A stretch of 64,000 nt of DNA from Serpentinicella alkaliphila (GTDB lineage: Bacteria > Bacillota > Clostridia > Peptostreptococcales > Natronincolaceae), in NCBI RefSeq assembly GCF_018141405.1, contig NZ_CP058648.1:2568502-2632501 (forward strand), in the 5' to 3' direction. The notes under the pieces were generated by a model. It worked only from the letters and a program-made list of their open reading frames with translations. It ran no database searches and was not told the DNA's origin. A program made the translations under genes and the position numbers. This document shows, piece after piece, positions 26,700-36,652 of the stretch. Every line of letters begins with the position of its first letter. The stretch's first letter is position 1.

Positions 26700-27024
26700 T
26701 TAAAGAACATTATTTTCAATAGCAAAATTAACTATATTTCTGCTTACTTTATGATCTTGGTCTTTCATCCAGCGTTGTTCTTTATCGTCAAGTTTTTTTA
26801 TTGCTTTTATTTTTTTAGCTCTACCTAAGTTTTTGCGTTTGGATCTGTGCTTTCTTTTAACATACTTGTTTTGTCTGCCATTACCAAAGAATTTTGTTTT
26901 ACCTGAATCAATTACAGCTACAGCGGGAACTTTTAACCCCTAAATCAACACCCATAACTGACTCACCAGTAGATGCACATTTAGGCATACTAACACTTAT
27001 TTGAGCAATCCATTTACTATGTTT
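26700..27024 (-). pseudogene. TnpB (IS605 OrfB) remnant
   Basis: On the minus strand the sequence reads 'WIAQISVSMPKC...', then 'VMGVDLGVK' (RuvC-I with Asp). After a 1-nt frameshift it continues 'VPAVAVIDSGKTKFFGNG', then a basic 'KRKHRSKRKNLGRAKK' helix and 'KVSRNIVNFAIENNVL'. It is an internal piece of a classical TnpB; both ends are missing. It differs from the TnpB at 3050, so it is from another element. Confidence 0.75.
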
Positions 27025-27295
27025 AATTAATTATAAGCGATTAAAATAATTTAGTAAAATAAAGTATAAATGGGTTTAATGATAGTTATAACCTAAATAG
27101 TTTTACTTATTGAAATATAAAGTTCCCACACTATTTTTTCTTATTTCTAAAATAGACCCTATACTTGGCATAGTATTGATATTATGTCATTTGAAAATAT
27201 TCTGTTGCTAATAAGTTTATAACAAATTTAGATTGTATTATAAACATGTAATATATAAATATAATTATACCTTAATTATTCATGACATTAAATTA

Positions 27296-28618
27296 AACAA
27301 ACTTCAATCAAAGCTTACTTCACTCTAAAAGCAATAGTAAAATTAAAATTAATTTCGATGGTGGAGATTTATCATCTGATTCAGGCCTACTTTTAATAAA
27401 GGAATTTGCTCATAAACTTGGGTTTCATAAGCTAATTAAAAACATGTTTAAAACAAAAGATAAAGCTACACGTTTTCATAAGGATGATGAAAACCTTAGT
27501 CAAATGATTTATCAAATCTTGGCAGGTTATTTTAATGATAATGACGCAGACGAATTTTTCTAATGAACCGGTATTCAAAAGCATTTTAGATAAAGAGAGT
27601 CTTGCTTCACAGCCTACTTTGTCACGTTTTTTTAACCGTATGGACTCAGATACTCTAACTCAATTTAATGAAATTTCTAAGGAATTAAGAAAAATAGCTT
27701 ATATGATCAAGAAGCCAGAAATGGTACTCTTTGACCTTGATTCTACATTACTCAACACCTTTGGAGCACAGGAAGGTGAAGGTTTTAACTTCCATTATAG
27801 TGCCAATGGCTATCATCCATTACTTTGTTATGACGGTTTAACTGGAGATCTTCTAAAAGCTCAACTGCGAGATGGTACAGTATACACATCCAATGGTGTT
27901 GTTGATTTTATGCAACCTTTACTAGATGAATACGAAATTAATTATCCCGATGCTAGCTCGTATTTACGAGGTGATAGCGGTTTTGCCGTACCTGAATTAT
28001 TTAAACAATGTGAAACAAGCTCGGTGTCATATGCAATCCGTCTAAAGGCAAATCAGAATCTCTATAAACTATCACGATATGCTACTACTTTATTAGACGA
28101 AATTACAGCTCAAAATAAACTTGATTATGCTGCAGTATATGATGAATTTTTATATAAAGCAGCTAGCTGGAATTATCCTAGACAAGTTGTAGTAAAAGTA
28201 GAAAAACCAGCTAATCAATTTATATATCAGCATACCTTTATAGTAACCAACATGAGTCTATCTCCAACAAAACTTTTCGCTTTTTACTCAAACAGGGGGA
28301 ACATGGAGAATTTTATTAAAGAGTAAAAACGGTTTTGATTTCTGCTCTACCAGTAGTCAGAGTAAAATAGTTAACGCTAATCGACTGCAATTACATGTAT
28401 TAGCTTACAATCTTTTTAATTTGTTTAGACAGCTGCTACTTCCTAAGCATATGAGAAAAATGCAGATAAATACCATACGTTTAAAACTTATTAAGATAGC
28501 TTCGAAAATCGTTAAATCAGCAAGATACCTTACATTTAAACTGTGTAGTAGCTGCCCGTATCAAAAGGAGTTTAATGAGATATTTGATAACATAATGAAA
28601 ATCCCTAAGCTAGAGTAA
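27296..28618 (+). pseudogene. IS1380-family transposase, multiply frameshifted
   Basis: Reading across frames gives a continuous IS1380-type transposase: 'INFDGGDLSSDSGLLLIKEF', then 'TLSRFFNRMD', 'VLFDLDSTLLNTFG' (catalytic Asp region), 'YLRGDSGFAVPEL', and 'NRGNMENFIKE'. Lesions are a shift near 27325, a shift near 27558, and a 2-nt loss at 28322 (GAGT for GAGAGT) before the C-terminal 'NRLQLHVLAYNLFN'. I could not identify terminal inverted repeats. The element is dead and lies beside the TnpB remnant in an insertion hot spot. Confidence 0.85.
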
Positions 28619-28805
28619 TAAAAAATAAAGTTCTTTGACAACTTCAAAAATCTGAATTGACTATTCGGGGATAAGTCTGCCCATTTTTAAGTCTCTTAAA
28701 ATGTAGAGACCTTTTACTTTAACAAACAAGTCATTTTTGAATTAGAAGTTGTATTAAATTTTTCTCATGAATAATTCAGGTTATATTGTAAATATAAAGA
28801 AAATT

Positions 28806-28842
28806 TAAAAGCCTCACTTATTCTATTTAAAGTGAGGCTTTT
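28806..28842 (-). terminator. Terminator after dacF copy 2
   Basis: AAAAGCCTCACTT and AAGTGAGGCTTTT arms; T-run on both strands. It lies 22 nt downstream of the carboxypeptidase stop. Confidence 0.85.
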
Positions 28843-28863
28843 ATAATTAATATATTGGGTTAG

Positions 28864-30027
28864 TTATTTTCTGCCTGTCATTCCTTTAAACATTTTATTT
28901 AATACTGTAAATACTGATGCTCTTTCAACAGCATCTTCTGTAATAATATTAACTCTATTTATCTCTTTGCCATCTTGTCTAACTATTACTTCACCTATAA
29001 CAGCACCTTTTTTTAGTGGTGCACTTACTTTATTAATAATGATTTCTTTATCTATGGATTCTTCTTGTCCTTTTTTAACTAGTACATAAACATCTTCAGC
29101 TGGGATACCTTTAATAGTTTGTACTTTTGCCTTTTGAATTGGTACATCTGCTATTCCAGTCTCTTTAGTTAATATTTCAACTGTATTAAAGTTTGCAAAA
29201 CCATAGTCTAAAAGCTTAGCAGCTTCACCAAAACGCAGTTCAGAACTTGGTGCACCTAAAACTACCGAAATAAAGGTATTATTTCCTCTAGTGGCAGATG
29301 CAGATAAGCAATGCATTGCTTCTTGTGTAAAGCCAGTTTTAATACCGTTAATACCTTGATATGTTCTTAAAAGTTTATTTGTATTTACTAATTGTTGTGT
29401 AGATTGTTTTTTTACTCCAACATCTACACTATCCATCCATGTAGTAAGCCATACAGTTACATCTTTATGTTTTAACAACTCTCTAGACATTAATGCAATA
29501 TCATAGGCTGTGGTTACATGTCCATCAGCAGGTAAGCCATTTGTGTTAACAAAGTTTGTATTAACCATACCAAGCTCTTTTGCTCTTTCATTCATTCTTT
29601 GAACAAATATTTCTTCACTGCCTGATATAAATTCTGCCATAGCAACACAAGCATCATTTGCAGAACGTATGGCAATACCTTTCATAAGCTCCTCTACGGT
29701 TTTTATCTCACCAGGCTCAATATATAATTGTGTACCTCCCATACGAGAAGCACGCTCACTAACTACTACTTTATCAGCTAAAGTGATTTTACCACTATCT
29801 AAAGCTTCCATGGCTAGAAGCATAGTCATTATTTTCGTTACACTTGCTGGGGGAAGTTGCTCATGTATGTTCTTCTCATATAAAACTTCACCAGTTGACC
29901 AATCAATAAGTACTGCGGATTTAGCATTTATATTGAATGGTTGTGCTGTTTGAGCACTAGCTATATTTATATTGTAGGACATAATAGTAATAATTACTAA
30001 AGCTAGACATAGTAAACGTTTTTTCAT
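28864..30027 (-). CDS. dacF: D-alanyl-D-alanine carboxypeptidase (DacF type, copy 2)
   Basis: The product has 387 aa with a signal peptide ending near ASA (residue ~25). Family S11 motifs: S62-VTK65 in 'PPASVTKIM', SAN in 'IRSANDACVAM', and KTG in 'GIKTGFTQEAMHC'. The C-terminal beta domain and a basic amphipathic end (LNKMFKGMTGRK) should hold it on the outer face of the membrane. It trims peptidoglycan pentapeptides. In many Clostridia and Bacilli dacF lies beside the pdp/punA/deoB genes as here, and is linked to forespore expression before spoIIA; no spoIIA is seen downstream. An insertion debris zone follows instead. Confidence 0.9.
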   Translation of the reverse strand: MKKRLLCLALVIITIMSYNINIASAQTAQPFNINAKSAVLIDWSTGEVLYEKNIHEQLPPASVTKIMTMLLAMEALDSGKITLADKVVVSERASRMGGTQLYIEPGEIKTVEELMKGIAIRSANDACVAMAEFISGSEEIFVQRMNERAKELGMVNTNFVNTNGLPADGHVTTAYDIALMSRELLKHKDVTVWLTTWMDSVDVGVKKQSTQQLVNTNKLLRTYQGINGIKTGFTQEAMHCLSASATRGNNTFISVVLGAPSSELRFGEAAKLLDYGFANFNTVEILTKETGIADVPIQKAKVQTIKGIPAEDVYVLVKKGQEESIDKEIIINKVSAPLKKGAVIGEVIVRQDGKEINRVNIITEDAVERASVFTVLNKMFKGMTGRK

Positions 30028-30114
30028 ATAAATATCCTCCTCACTATTGTATTTAGGATTATGTTTTCCATTGAATCCTACTGTTATACAATCTTGAGGA
30101 GGTAAAAGTCTATA

Positions 30115-31434
30115 TTACCCCATACTTTCTTTGGTTACTGTACCAAATATTAACGGTCTAATTTCAGGTATATTTTGTTCTATTTTAAAAGCTGTAATCA
30201 TCTTAGTAGCGCTTTGTTCAGTTAATATAGAATTATTGCTATGGATATAAGCTAGAACATCACCTTCAGTAACAAAATCTCCACATTTTTTGTTTAGAAC
30301 AATTCCTACTGACAAATCAATTATACTATCTTTATGCTCTCTACCTGCTCCTAAAATCATAGCACTTAAACCAACAGTATTTGCATGAATTTTATGTATA
30401 TATCCCCTTTTAGTAGCTCTAAGAGCATAAATCTCCTTTGCCTTAGGTAATAATTCAATATTATCAATAAAAGTAATATCTCCACCCTGTCTTTCCACAA
30501 ATTCCTTAAATACAGAGAAAGCTTTTCCAGAACTAATAGCTTCTTCAATCATAGCTTTAGCCTGACCTAAATCATCGGCTTTTTTAGCAAGTAGTATCAT
30601 ATGTGCCCCTACTACAATACACAGCTCTTTCAGGTCCTCTGGACCCCTACCTAGTAACACATCTATAGCTTCTTTAATTTCTAGACAGTTCCCTACAGCA
30701 TATCCTAAGGGTTGATCCATATCTGAAATAATTGCAACTGTTTCTCTATTCATATTTGTGCCTATTTGTACCATCTCTTTTGCTAATTCGAAGGAGTCAT
30801 TAATGTCTTGCATAAAAGCTCCACTTCCAGTTTTAACATCTAAAACAATAGCATCCGCCCCAGAAGCTAACTTTTTACTCATGATGCTGCTAGCTATTAA
30901 AGATATATTGTCTACAGTAGCTGTTACATCTCTTAGGGCATAAAGTTTTTTATCTGCTGGGACTAGATTTGAAGTTTGACCAATAACTGATACCTTTATT
31001 TCATTAACCTGATTTATAAACTCATCTTTAGTGAGATTTACATTAAACCCAGGAATAGATTCTAATTTATCAAGGGTCCCCCCCGTATGACCAAGTCCAC
31101 GTCCAGACATTTTAGCTACAGGAACACCACAGGCAGCAACAATAGGAGCTAAAGCGATGGTTGTCTTATCACCTACTCCGCCAGTGCTATGCTTATCTAC
31201 CTTAATACCTTCAACATGCCGTAAGTCAACGATCTCTCCAGAATTCATCATCGACTCTGTTAAATATGCTGTCTCTTCATCGTCTAGTTTTTGAAAATAA
31301 ATTGCCATAAGAAGTGCAGATACTTGATAATCAGGAATATTACCTAGGGTATATTCTCTTACCATATAATCTATTTCTTCACGGCTCAATTTTTCTCCAT
31401 TTCTTTTTTTTAGGATAATATCAATAATCCTCAC
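30115..31434 (-). CDS. pdp: Pyrimidine-nucleoside phosphorylase
   Basis: The product has 439 aa. It cleaves uridine, thymidine and deoxyuridine with phosphate to base and (deoxy)ribose-1-phosphate. The family signature '[17 protein letters not shown]' is present near residue 110, together with the phosphate loop '[12 protein letters not shown]' near 80. The C-terminal barrel-sandwich domain includes '[22 protein letters not shown]'-like sequence (core [11 protein letters not shown]). Length matches pdp/deoA. It directly abuts the upstream phosphorylase: stop and start share the base at 31434. Confidence 0.95.
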   Translation of the reverse strand: MRIIDIILKKRNGEKLSREEIDYMVREYTLGNIPDYQVSALLMAIYFQKLDDEETAYLTESMMNSGEIVDLRHVEGIKVDKHSTGGVGDKTTIALAPIVAACGVPVAKMSGRGLGHTGGTLDKLESIPGFNVNLTKDEFINQVNEIKVSVIGQTSNLVPADKKLYALRDVTATVDNISLIASSIMSKKLASGADAIVLDVKTGSGAFMQDINDSFELAKEMVQIGTNMNRETVAIISDMDQPLGYAVGNCLEIKEAIDVLLGRGPEDLKELCIVVGAHMILLAKKADDLGQAKAMIEEAISSGKAFSVFKEFVERQGGDITFIDNIELLPKAKEIYALRATKRGYIHKIHANTVGLSAMILGAGREHKDSIIDLSVGIVLNKKCGDFVTEGDVLAYIHSNNSILTEQSATKMITAFKIEQNIPEIRPLIFGTVTKESMG

Positions 31435-32261
31435 TAGATATTCACCTCATTTAAAATACCCTTAACTAGGGAAATAAACTTAGGTCTAGTTTTATTTGCA
31501 ACTTCCATTACTTGTTCATGACTTATGGATTCTAGTTGATTCGGAATAGCCATGTCAGTTACGCAGGAAATCCCTAATATTTTCATCCCCATATGATTAG
31601 CTACAATTACCTCCGGTACTGTAGACATTCCAACTGTATCAGCACCGAAATTAATCATCATACTTAGTTCTGCTTTAGAGAGGTAATTAGGTCCACTTAT
31701 AGAAATATACACGCCTTCAAAGGTCTCAACACCGATTTCCTTACCTACTTTATGAGCGAGCTTAATAAGATCTTTATTATATGCGGTAGACATATCTGGA
31801 AATCTAGGTCCAAATTCTTCATAATTTCGTCCAATTAGTGGATTATCACCAGTGAAATTAATATGATCGTTAATAATCATTAAAGCCCCTGGATACAATT
31901 TAGAATTTAATCCCCCACAGGCATTTGTAATAATAATATGCTCTATACCTAGGGCTTTCATAACTCTAACTGGGAATGTTACTTCCTGCATTGAGTAGCC
32001 TTCATAGTAATGAAAACGGCCTTTCATAGCAACAACAATTTTACCTTCTAATTCCCCAATAACTAAATTTCCTGCATGACCTTCTACAGTAGATATAGGG
32101 AAATGCGGTATCTCGTCATAATCTAAAATAATAGGGTTTTTTATTTCATCAGCTAAAGTCCCCAATCCTGACCCTAAAATAAGTCCAACCTGTGGCTTAA
32201 CAGTAATTTCGCTTTCTATATGTTCTTTAGCTTCTCTTACTTTGTTTAGAATGTCATTCAT
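31434..32261 (-). CDS. Purine-nucleoside phosphorylase paralogue with altered base-binding residues
   Basis: The product has 275 aa of the trimeric PNP/MTAP family (PunA-like). Phosphate and ribose sites are kept: '[12 protein letters not shown]', 'GRFHYYEGY', '[13 protein letters not shown]'. Two base-recognition positions differ from classical PNP. The Glu of the 'GPxYETPAE' loop is Leu194 (GPNYLSKAE), and the Asn of 'ITNMA' is Asp236 (VTDMAIP). In human PNP these are Glu201 and Asn243, which bind 6-oxopurines. Asp at the second position is linked to 6-aminopurine use. I therefore infer a changed substrate, perhaps adenosine-type. It shares an operon with a normal PNP. Confidence 0.8.
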   Translation of the reverse strand: MNDILNKVREAKEHIESEITVKPQVGLILGSGLGTLADEIKNPIILDYDEIPHFPISTVEGHAGNLVIGELEGKIVVAMKGRFHYYEGYSMQEVTFPVRVMKALGIEHIIITNACGGLNSKLYPGALMIINDHINFTGDNPLIGRNYEEFGPRFPDMSTAYNKDLIKLAHKVGKEIGVETFEGVYISISGPNYLSKAELSMMINFGADTVGMSTVPEVIVANHMGMKILGISCVTDMAIPNQLESISHEQVMEVANKTRPKFISLVKGILNEVNI

Positions 32262-32292
32262 TAATCTCCACTCCCTTAGTGATTTATATAAT

Positions 32293-33111
32293 TTATATAT
32301 TCTTAATAATTTCAGTTAAATAACTTAAAAACTTTTCTTTCACTTTAGCTGCTGTTTCTATAACCTCTTCATGGTTAAGTGGTTGATCTAAAATGCCTGC
32401 AGCCATATTTGTAATACATGAAATACCTAATACCTTTAGCCCAGAATGTACTGCTACAATGACTTCTGGAACAGTCGACATTCCAACTGCATCAGCCCCA
32501 ATTTTTTTAAGCATTCTAATTTCTGCAGGTGTTTCATAAGTAGGCCCACTTAAAAATGTGTAAACACCTTTCTTTACTTTAATATTTAGCTCATCAGCGG
32601 TTATTTCTGCTAGAGTAATTAAAGTTTTGTTATATGCATTTGACATATCTGGAAACCTAACCCCAAGCTTTTCATCATTCGGACCTATGAGTGGGTTACT
32701 ATTAGATAAATTTAGATGATCTTCAATAATCATTAAATCTCCAGGTTCAAAGTTTTGATTTACTCCACCTGCAGCATTAGTTACAATAAGAGTAGTTACT
32801 CCCAACGCTTTCATTACACGAATAGGAAAAGTAACAACTTCAAGAGGGTATCCTTCATAGTAGTGAAATCTTCCCTTCATGGCAACAACATTTTTTCCTT
32901 GAAATTCTCCAAACACCAGTTCACCTGCATGACCATGTACTGTAGATTTAGGAAAATGAGGTATTTCACTGTATGGGATAATTTTTGGGTTTTCAATCTT
33001 ATCTGCTAACACACCTAAACCAGAGCCTAGTATAAATCCTATTTCAGGCTTAACATTAACTTTATCAATTATGTATTGGCTAGTCTCTGTTATTTTATAA
33101 TTTAAACTCAT
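32293..33111 (-). CDS. punA: Purine-nucleoside phosphorylase
   Basis: The product is ~272 aa, trimeric PNP family, and cleaves inosine and guanosine with phosphate. Motifs are canonical: 'FILGSGLGVLAD', '[12 protein letters not shown]', 'LSGPTYETPAEIRML' with the base-binding Glu193, and 'CITNMAAG' with Asn235. ATG 33111 follows GAGG by 8 nt; a longer frame to 33126 overlaps deoB. It lies between deoB and a divergent paralogue in the nucleoside-salvage operon. Confidence 0.95.
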   Translation of the reverse strand: MSLNYKITETSQYIIDKVNVKPEIGFILGSGLGVLADKIENPKIIPYSEIPHFPKSTVHGHAGELVFGEFQGKNVVAMKGRFHYYEGYPLEVVTFPIRVMKALGVTTLIVTNAAGGVNQNFEPGDLMIIEDHLNLSNSNPLIGPNDEKLGVRFPDMSNAYNKTLITLAEITADELNIKVKKGVYTFLSGPTYETPAEIRMLKKIGADAVGMSTVPEVIVAVHSGLKVLGISCITNMAAGILDQPLNHEEVIETAAKVKEKFLSYLTEIIKNI

Positions 33112-33127
33112 AGTATCAATCCTCACT

Positions 33128-34297
33128 TTACTTTATTATTAAATTCTTAAAGCTTTCTCCTTTACCAGTCCATGTAACATTTAATAAATCAGCTATAGTT
33201 GCAGCTATATCTGCAAAAGACTTGCGAACACCAATATTGGCACCAGCCTTAATATTTTGACCATATATAAGTATCGGAATATATTCTCGAGTATGGTCTG
33301 TACCTTTAAAGGTAGGATCATTTCCGTGATCTGCAGTGAAAATAATAATATCGTTTGGTTTAAGTGCATTTAATATTTCTGGTATTTTTTTATCCATTTC
33401 CTCTAAAGCTTTTCTATATCCAGCTGCGTCTCTCCTATGTCCATATTCAGAGTCAAAGTCGACTAAATTTGTAAAAATTATCCCTTTGTTACCTTTATTC
33501 AAGTATTCGATAGTTTTTTCTATACCTTCTATATTATTTTTAGTTTTTGCATACTCAGTAATACCTTTTCCATTGAAAATATCATTAATTTTTCCAACAG
33601 CAATAACATCAAGTCCACTATTCTTAACTGTATCTAAAACTGTTTCACCGAATGGATCTAATGAATAGTCCTTTCTATTAGGAGTTCTTACAAACTCCCC
33701 TGGTTTACCTACAAAAGGACGAGCAATGATTCTGGCTACTGCTACATCTCCCATCATTAGTTCTCTTGCTTTTTTGCAGAAATCATATAATTGCTCCAAT
33801 GGAATAACTTCTTCATGGGCAGCTATTTGAAATACACTATCTGCAGATGTGTAAACTATAGGGTGCCCTGTTTTCATATGTTCTTCTCCGAGTTCATCAA
33901 GTATGGCTGTACCTGATGCTGGTTTATTACCAAGTATCTTTCTACCAATCATCTCTTCATATTTTTCAATTATATGTATTGGAAAACCTTCAGGGAAAGT
34001 ATTAAATGGTTGCGTTAAATGCAATCCCGATAATTCCCAATGGCCAGTTGTAGTATCCTTCCCATTAGAAACTTCATCAGACTTACCAAAGGCACCTAGA
34101 GGAGTAACTATGGGTTCTAGTCCTTTAATACCGATATTCCCCAAGCCTAAAGATAACAAATTAGGTAATTCTATTCCACCTTCTTGCTCTATAATATTAC
34201 CTAAAGTATTTGCTCCAACATCTCCAAAATCTTTAGCATCAGGAAGTTCCCCTATTCCTACGCTATCCATAATAAATAAAACAACTCTATTCGTCAT
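33128..34297 (-). CDS. deoB: Phosphopentomutase
   Basis: The product has 389 aa of the alkaline-phosphatase superfamily. It interconverts (deoxy)ribose-1- and 5-phosphate, linking the nucleoside phosphorylases to sugar metabolism. It has the N-terminal metal site 'FIMDSVGIGELPDA', the DeoB cap domain with 'GKDTTTGHWELSG' (phospho-Thr loop), and C-terminal metal ligands in 'FTADHGNDP' and 'GTDHTREYIP'. The start follows GGAGGG. It is the first gene of the deoB-punA-PNP paralogue-pdp-dacF series. Confidence 0.95.
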   Translation of the reverse strand: MTNRVVLFIMDSVGIGELPDAKDFGDVGANTLGNIIEQEGGIELPNLLSLGLGNIGIKGLEPIVTPLGAFGKSDEVSNGKDTTTGHWELSGLHLTQPFNTFPEGFPIHIIEKYEEMIGRKILGNKPASGTAILDELGEEHMKTGHPIVYTSADSVFQIAAHEEVIPLEQLYDFCKKARELMMGDVAVARIIARPFVGKPGEFVRTPNRKDYSLDPFGETVLDTVKNSGLDVIAVGKINDIFNGKGITEYAKTKNNIEGIEKTIEYLNKGNKGIIFTNLVDFDSEYGHRRDAAGYRKALEEMDKKIPEILNALKPNDIIIFTADHGNDPTFKGTDHTREYIPILIYGQNIKAGANIGVRKSFADIAATIADLLNVTWTGKGESFKNLIIK

Positions 34298-34378
34298 ATT
34301 TAACCCTCCTATATAAAATTATTATACCCTATATATAATGCACTAATAAAAATATTAATATTTGTTATATCATTAAAA

Positions 34379-34399
34379 TAGGACCTGTTTTTCAGGCCC
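34379..34399 (-). terminator. Terminator overlapping the end of xerD
   Basis: On the minus strand GGGCCTG, AAAAA, CAGGTCC is followed by TATTTTAAT. The xerD stop codon lies in the loop/stem. Confidence 0.7.
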
Positions 34400-35276
34400 T
34401 AGGATGGGTTTTATTATATACATCTTTAATTTTATTTTGTGATAAATGGGTGTATATTTGAGTAGTAGATATATCAGAGTGTCCTAACATCTCCTGGACT
34501 GATTTTAAATCCGCACCATTCTGGATTAAATGGGTTGCAAAGGAGTGTCTTAGTGTGTGAGGTGTAATTGGTGTAGTAATATTTAAATTTTTGGTATATG
34601 CCTTTACAATCTTCCAGAATCCCTGTCTTGTTAATTTCGCTCCGTGAACATTTAAAAATAAATACTGTTCTTCTTGGCTTTTAATGAATGATTCCCTAGC
34701 ATTATTTATGTAACGTACAGTAGCTCTTAAGGCCATTGAACCTATAGGAATAATACGTTCTTTAGTGCCCGTTGAACAATTAATATATCCAAGTTCTAAA
34801 TTAACATCTGTCATTCTTAGTGCAATCAGCTCAGAAACCCTAATACCTGTTGCATAAAGCAATTCAAGCATTGCCTTATCTCTAATTCCTTTAGGTGTTT
34901 GATCTTCAGGTTGTCTTAGAAGCATATCCACTTCATTTAATGTTAAAATTGATGGCAATTTCTTTTTACTTTTAGGTGTATTCAGCTTAATAGTTGGGTC
35001 CTGTTCGACTACTTTGTTTGCCATTAAAAATTGATAAAAACATCTTATTGAAGCTATACTTCTAGAAATTGTTGACACAGCTTTACCTACGTTTTGCAAA
35101 TGAATTAGATAGGTAATTACTGTTGTTTTATTAGTTTCAGATAAGTTTGATACATTATTGTTGTCCAAATAGCTTATGTATTGTCTAATATCTCTTTTAT
35201 ATGATTCTAATGTATTCTTAGACAACTGCTTTTCCTTTTCAAGAAATATTCCATAATTAATAACTATATCATTCAT
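34392..35276 (-). CDS. xerD: Tyrosine recombinase XerD
   Basis: The product has 294 aa. The N-terminal SAM-like domain (KNTLESYKRDIRQYISYL) is followed by the catalytic domain. This has Arg in 'YATGIRVSELIALR', the His-Leu-Arg box 'HTLRHSFATHLI', His in 'LGHSDISTTQIYTH', and nucleophile Tyr in the same block. XerC/D resolve chromosome dimers at dif near the division septum. Length and sequence are those of a core Xer protein, not of an integron integrase (no extra patch insertion). It lies upstream of deoB. Confidence 0.95.
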   Translation of the reverse strand: MNDIVINYGIFLEKEKQLSKNTLESYKRDIRQYISYLDNNNVSNLSETNKTTVITYLIHLQNVGKAVSTISRSIASIRCFYQFLMANKVVEQDPTIKLNTPKSKKKLPSILTLNEVDMLLRQPEDQTPKGIRDKAMLELLYATGIRVSELIALRMTDVNLELGYINCSTGTKERIIPIGSMALRATVRYINNARESFIKSQEEQYLFLNVHGAKLTRQGFWKIVKAYTKNLNITTPITPHTLRHSFATHLIQNGADLKSVQEMLGHSDISTTQIYTHLSQNKIKDVYNKTHPRA

Positions 35277-35360
35277 CCAAAAAACTCCCTCTGCTTCTGT
35301 ATACTTATTTATTCTACAAAATTTTTAATATTCCTTTATTTATTAAAAAATACTTTATGA

Positions 35361-35993
35361 CTATAAAAATCTAAAAATTAACCTTATAAAGAGTGGAGCT
35401 ACATAACCCTCCATAAATGCAGCTATTGTTACTGTTAGTATTAATATACAGTAAGTAACAGTATATACAGTAGCTTTTTTTCCAAATGAAGTGTTAAGGG
35501 TTGCTTTAGACCTAGATTTAATAGTATGCCAAGCAAATGCAAAGGACAATTGTGCTGCTAAGAAGAATATAACCAGAATTATTATATTTTGAGGTATTAC
35601 ACTAAAAATCAAAACTAGTAAGCCCGCCCCACTAAATTCTTCTATTAAAATGCCGGTACTAAATCCTATAATAAAACCTTTGAATACTATAATTAAAATA
35701 ACTAATGGAGCAGTAATTACTAACAATCCAAGTAGCCAACTAAGAGTTAGTAGTTGGAAGTTATTAACAAAAGACTGTTTCATTATTTCAAAACCTAAAA
35801 AACCTTCTTTAGTAAAAACACTAAAGAAATCCCTCATATAGTAATATAGCTCCTGCTTATGTTTTACATCAACAATTTTAACCGTGAAGGCCCCTACAGA
35901 AAGACCTATTAGATAGCAGAAGGCTATAATTAAATATAGAAAGAAGTTGTTTTTAATATGTATTTTTACCCGCTTTACGAATTGTGAAATCAA
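35361..35993 (-). CDS. spoIIM: Stage II sporulation protein M
   Basis: The product has 210 aa with about five membrane helices and a large loop, matching SpoIIM. Recognisable segments are 'FSTGILIEEFSGAGLLVLIFSVIPQNI' (core SVIPQNIII) and the final 'AAFMEGYVAPLFI'. With SpoIID and SpoIIP it forms the machine that dissolves septal peptidoglycan for forespore engulfment. It supports a spore-forming host. A gap of 85 nt separates it from xerD. Confidence 0.9.
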   Translation of the reverse strand: MISQFVKRVKIHIKNNFFLYLIIAFCYLIGLSVGAFTVKIVDVKHKQELYYYMRDFFSVFTKEGFLGFEIMKQSFVNNFQLLTLSWLLGLLVITAPLVILIIVFKGFIIGFSTGILIEEFSGAGLLVLIFSVIPQNIIILVIFFLAAQLSFAFAWHTIKSRSKATLNTSFGKKATVYTVTYCILILTVTIAAFMEGYVAPLFIRLIFRFL

Positions 35994-36109
35994 AAGGCAT
36001 ATCCCCCATTCTTTAGTGATTGTTATAACACAATATGCTAAAAAAATGATAAATATGCCTTGTCCTTTTATACATTAATAATAATAAATTTAAATCTAGC
36101 TAGTTGTTC

Positions 36110-36652
36110 CTATTTCTCATAAAATTGTAAATATGCTAAAATAGCTGTTACTGTTTTAGCATCTTTGATTTTTCCTTCTTTTATCAATTGAAGAACTGTT
36201 TCCATTGGAAATTCGAGCATTTCAACAAATTCACCAATATCAGGTGTAGCCTCACCCTTTATTACATCCTTTGCAATAAATACATGTATTATTTCATTTG
36301 CAAAGCCTGGTGATGTGTAAAATGATAATAGTTTTGTAAGTGACGAAGCTGTGTAACCAGTCTCTTCTTTTAGCTCTCTTAATGCCGTATCATATGGACT
36401 TTCCTTTAACTCAATTTTCCCTGCCGGAATTTCGAGCAAATAGTCTTCTATAGCTTTTCTATATTGCTTAATTAAAACTAAATTGTTATTTTCGTTTACT
36501 AGAATAACTGCTACAGCCCCAGGATGTTCTACTATTTCTCTTTTACAGTATTTTTTATCAGGAAGTTCTACAGTGTCAATTTTAACAGATATGACTTTGC
36601 CCTCATATATTTTCTCGGACTTTATTGTTTTTTCATTTTCCACTAAATTCAC
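36110..36652 (-). CDS. nudF: ADP-ribose pyrophosphatase (NUDIX hydrolase)
   Basis: The product has 180 aa. The NUDIX box is complete: G of 'PAGKIELKES', then 'ALRELKEETGY' (REx2EExG). The N-terminal 'SEKIYEGKVISV' strand and 'EHPGAVAVI' are characteristic of the ADP-ribose pyrophosphatase subgroup, which cleaves ADP-ribose to AMP and ribose-5-phosphate. It overlaps the upstream DUF3866 gene by 4 nt and ends a six-gene minus-strand run. Confidence 0.9.
   Translation of the reverse strand: MNLVENEKTIKSEKIYEGKVISVKIDTVELPDKKYCKREIVEHPGAVAVILVNENNNLVLIKQYRKAIEDYLLEIPAGKIELKESPYDTALRELKEETGYTASSLTKLLSFYTSPGFANEIIHVFIAKDVIKGEATPDIGEFVEMLEFPMETVLQLIKEGKIKDAKTVTAILAYLQFYEK

Noticed and set aside
34392-35276. 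XerD gene as the possible array integrase
   Set aside because: It has the normal length and context of core XerD beside deoB, lies 18 kb from the array and shows no IntI-type insertion.
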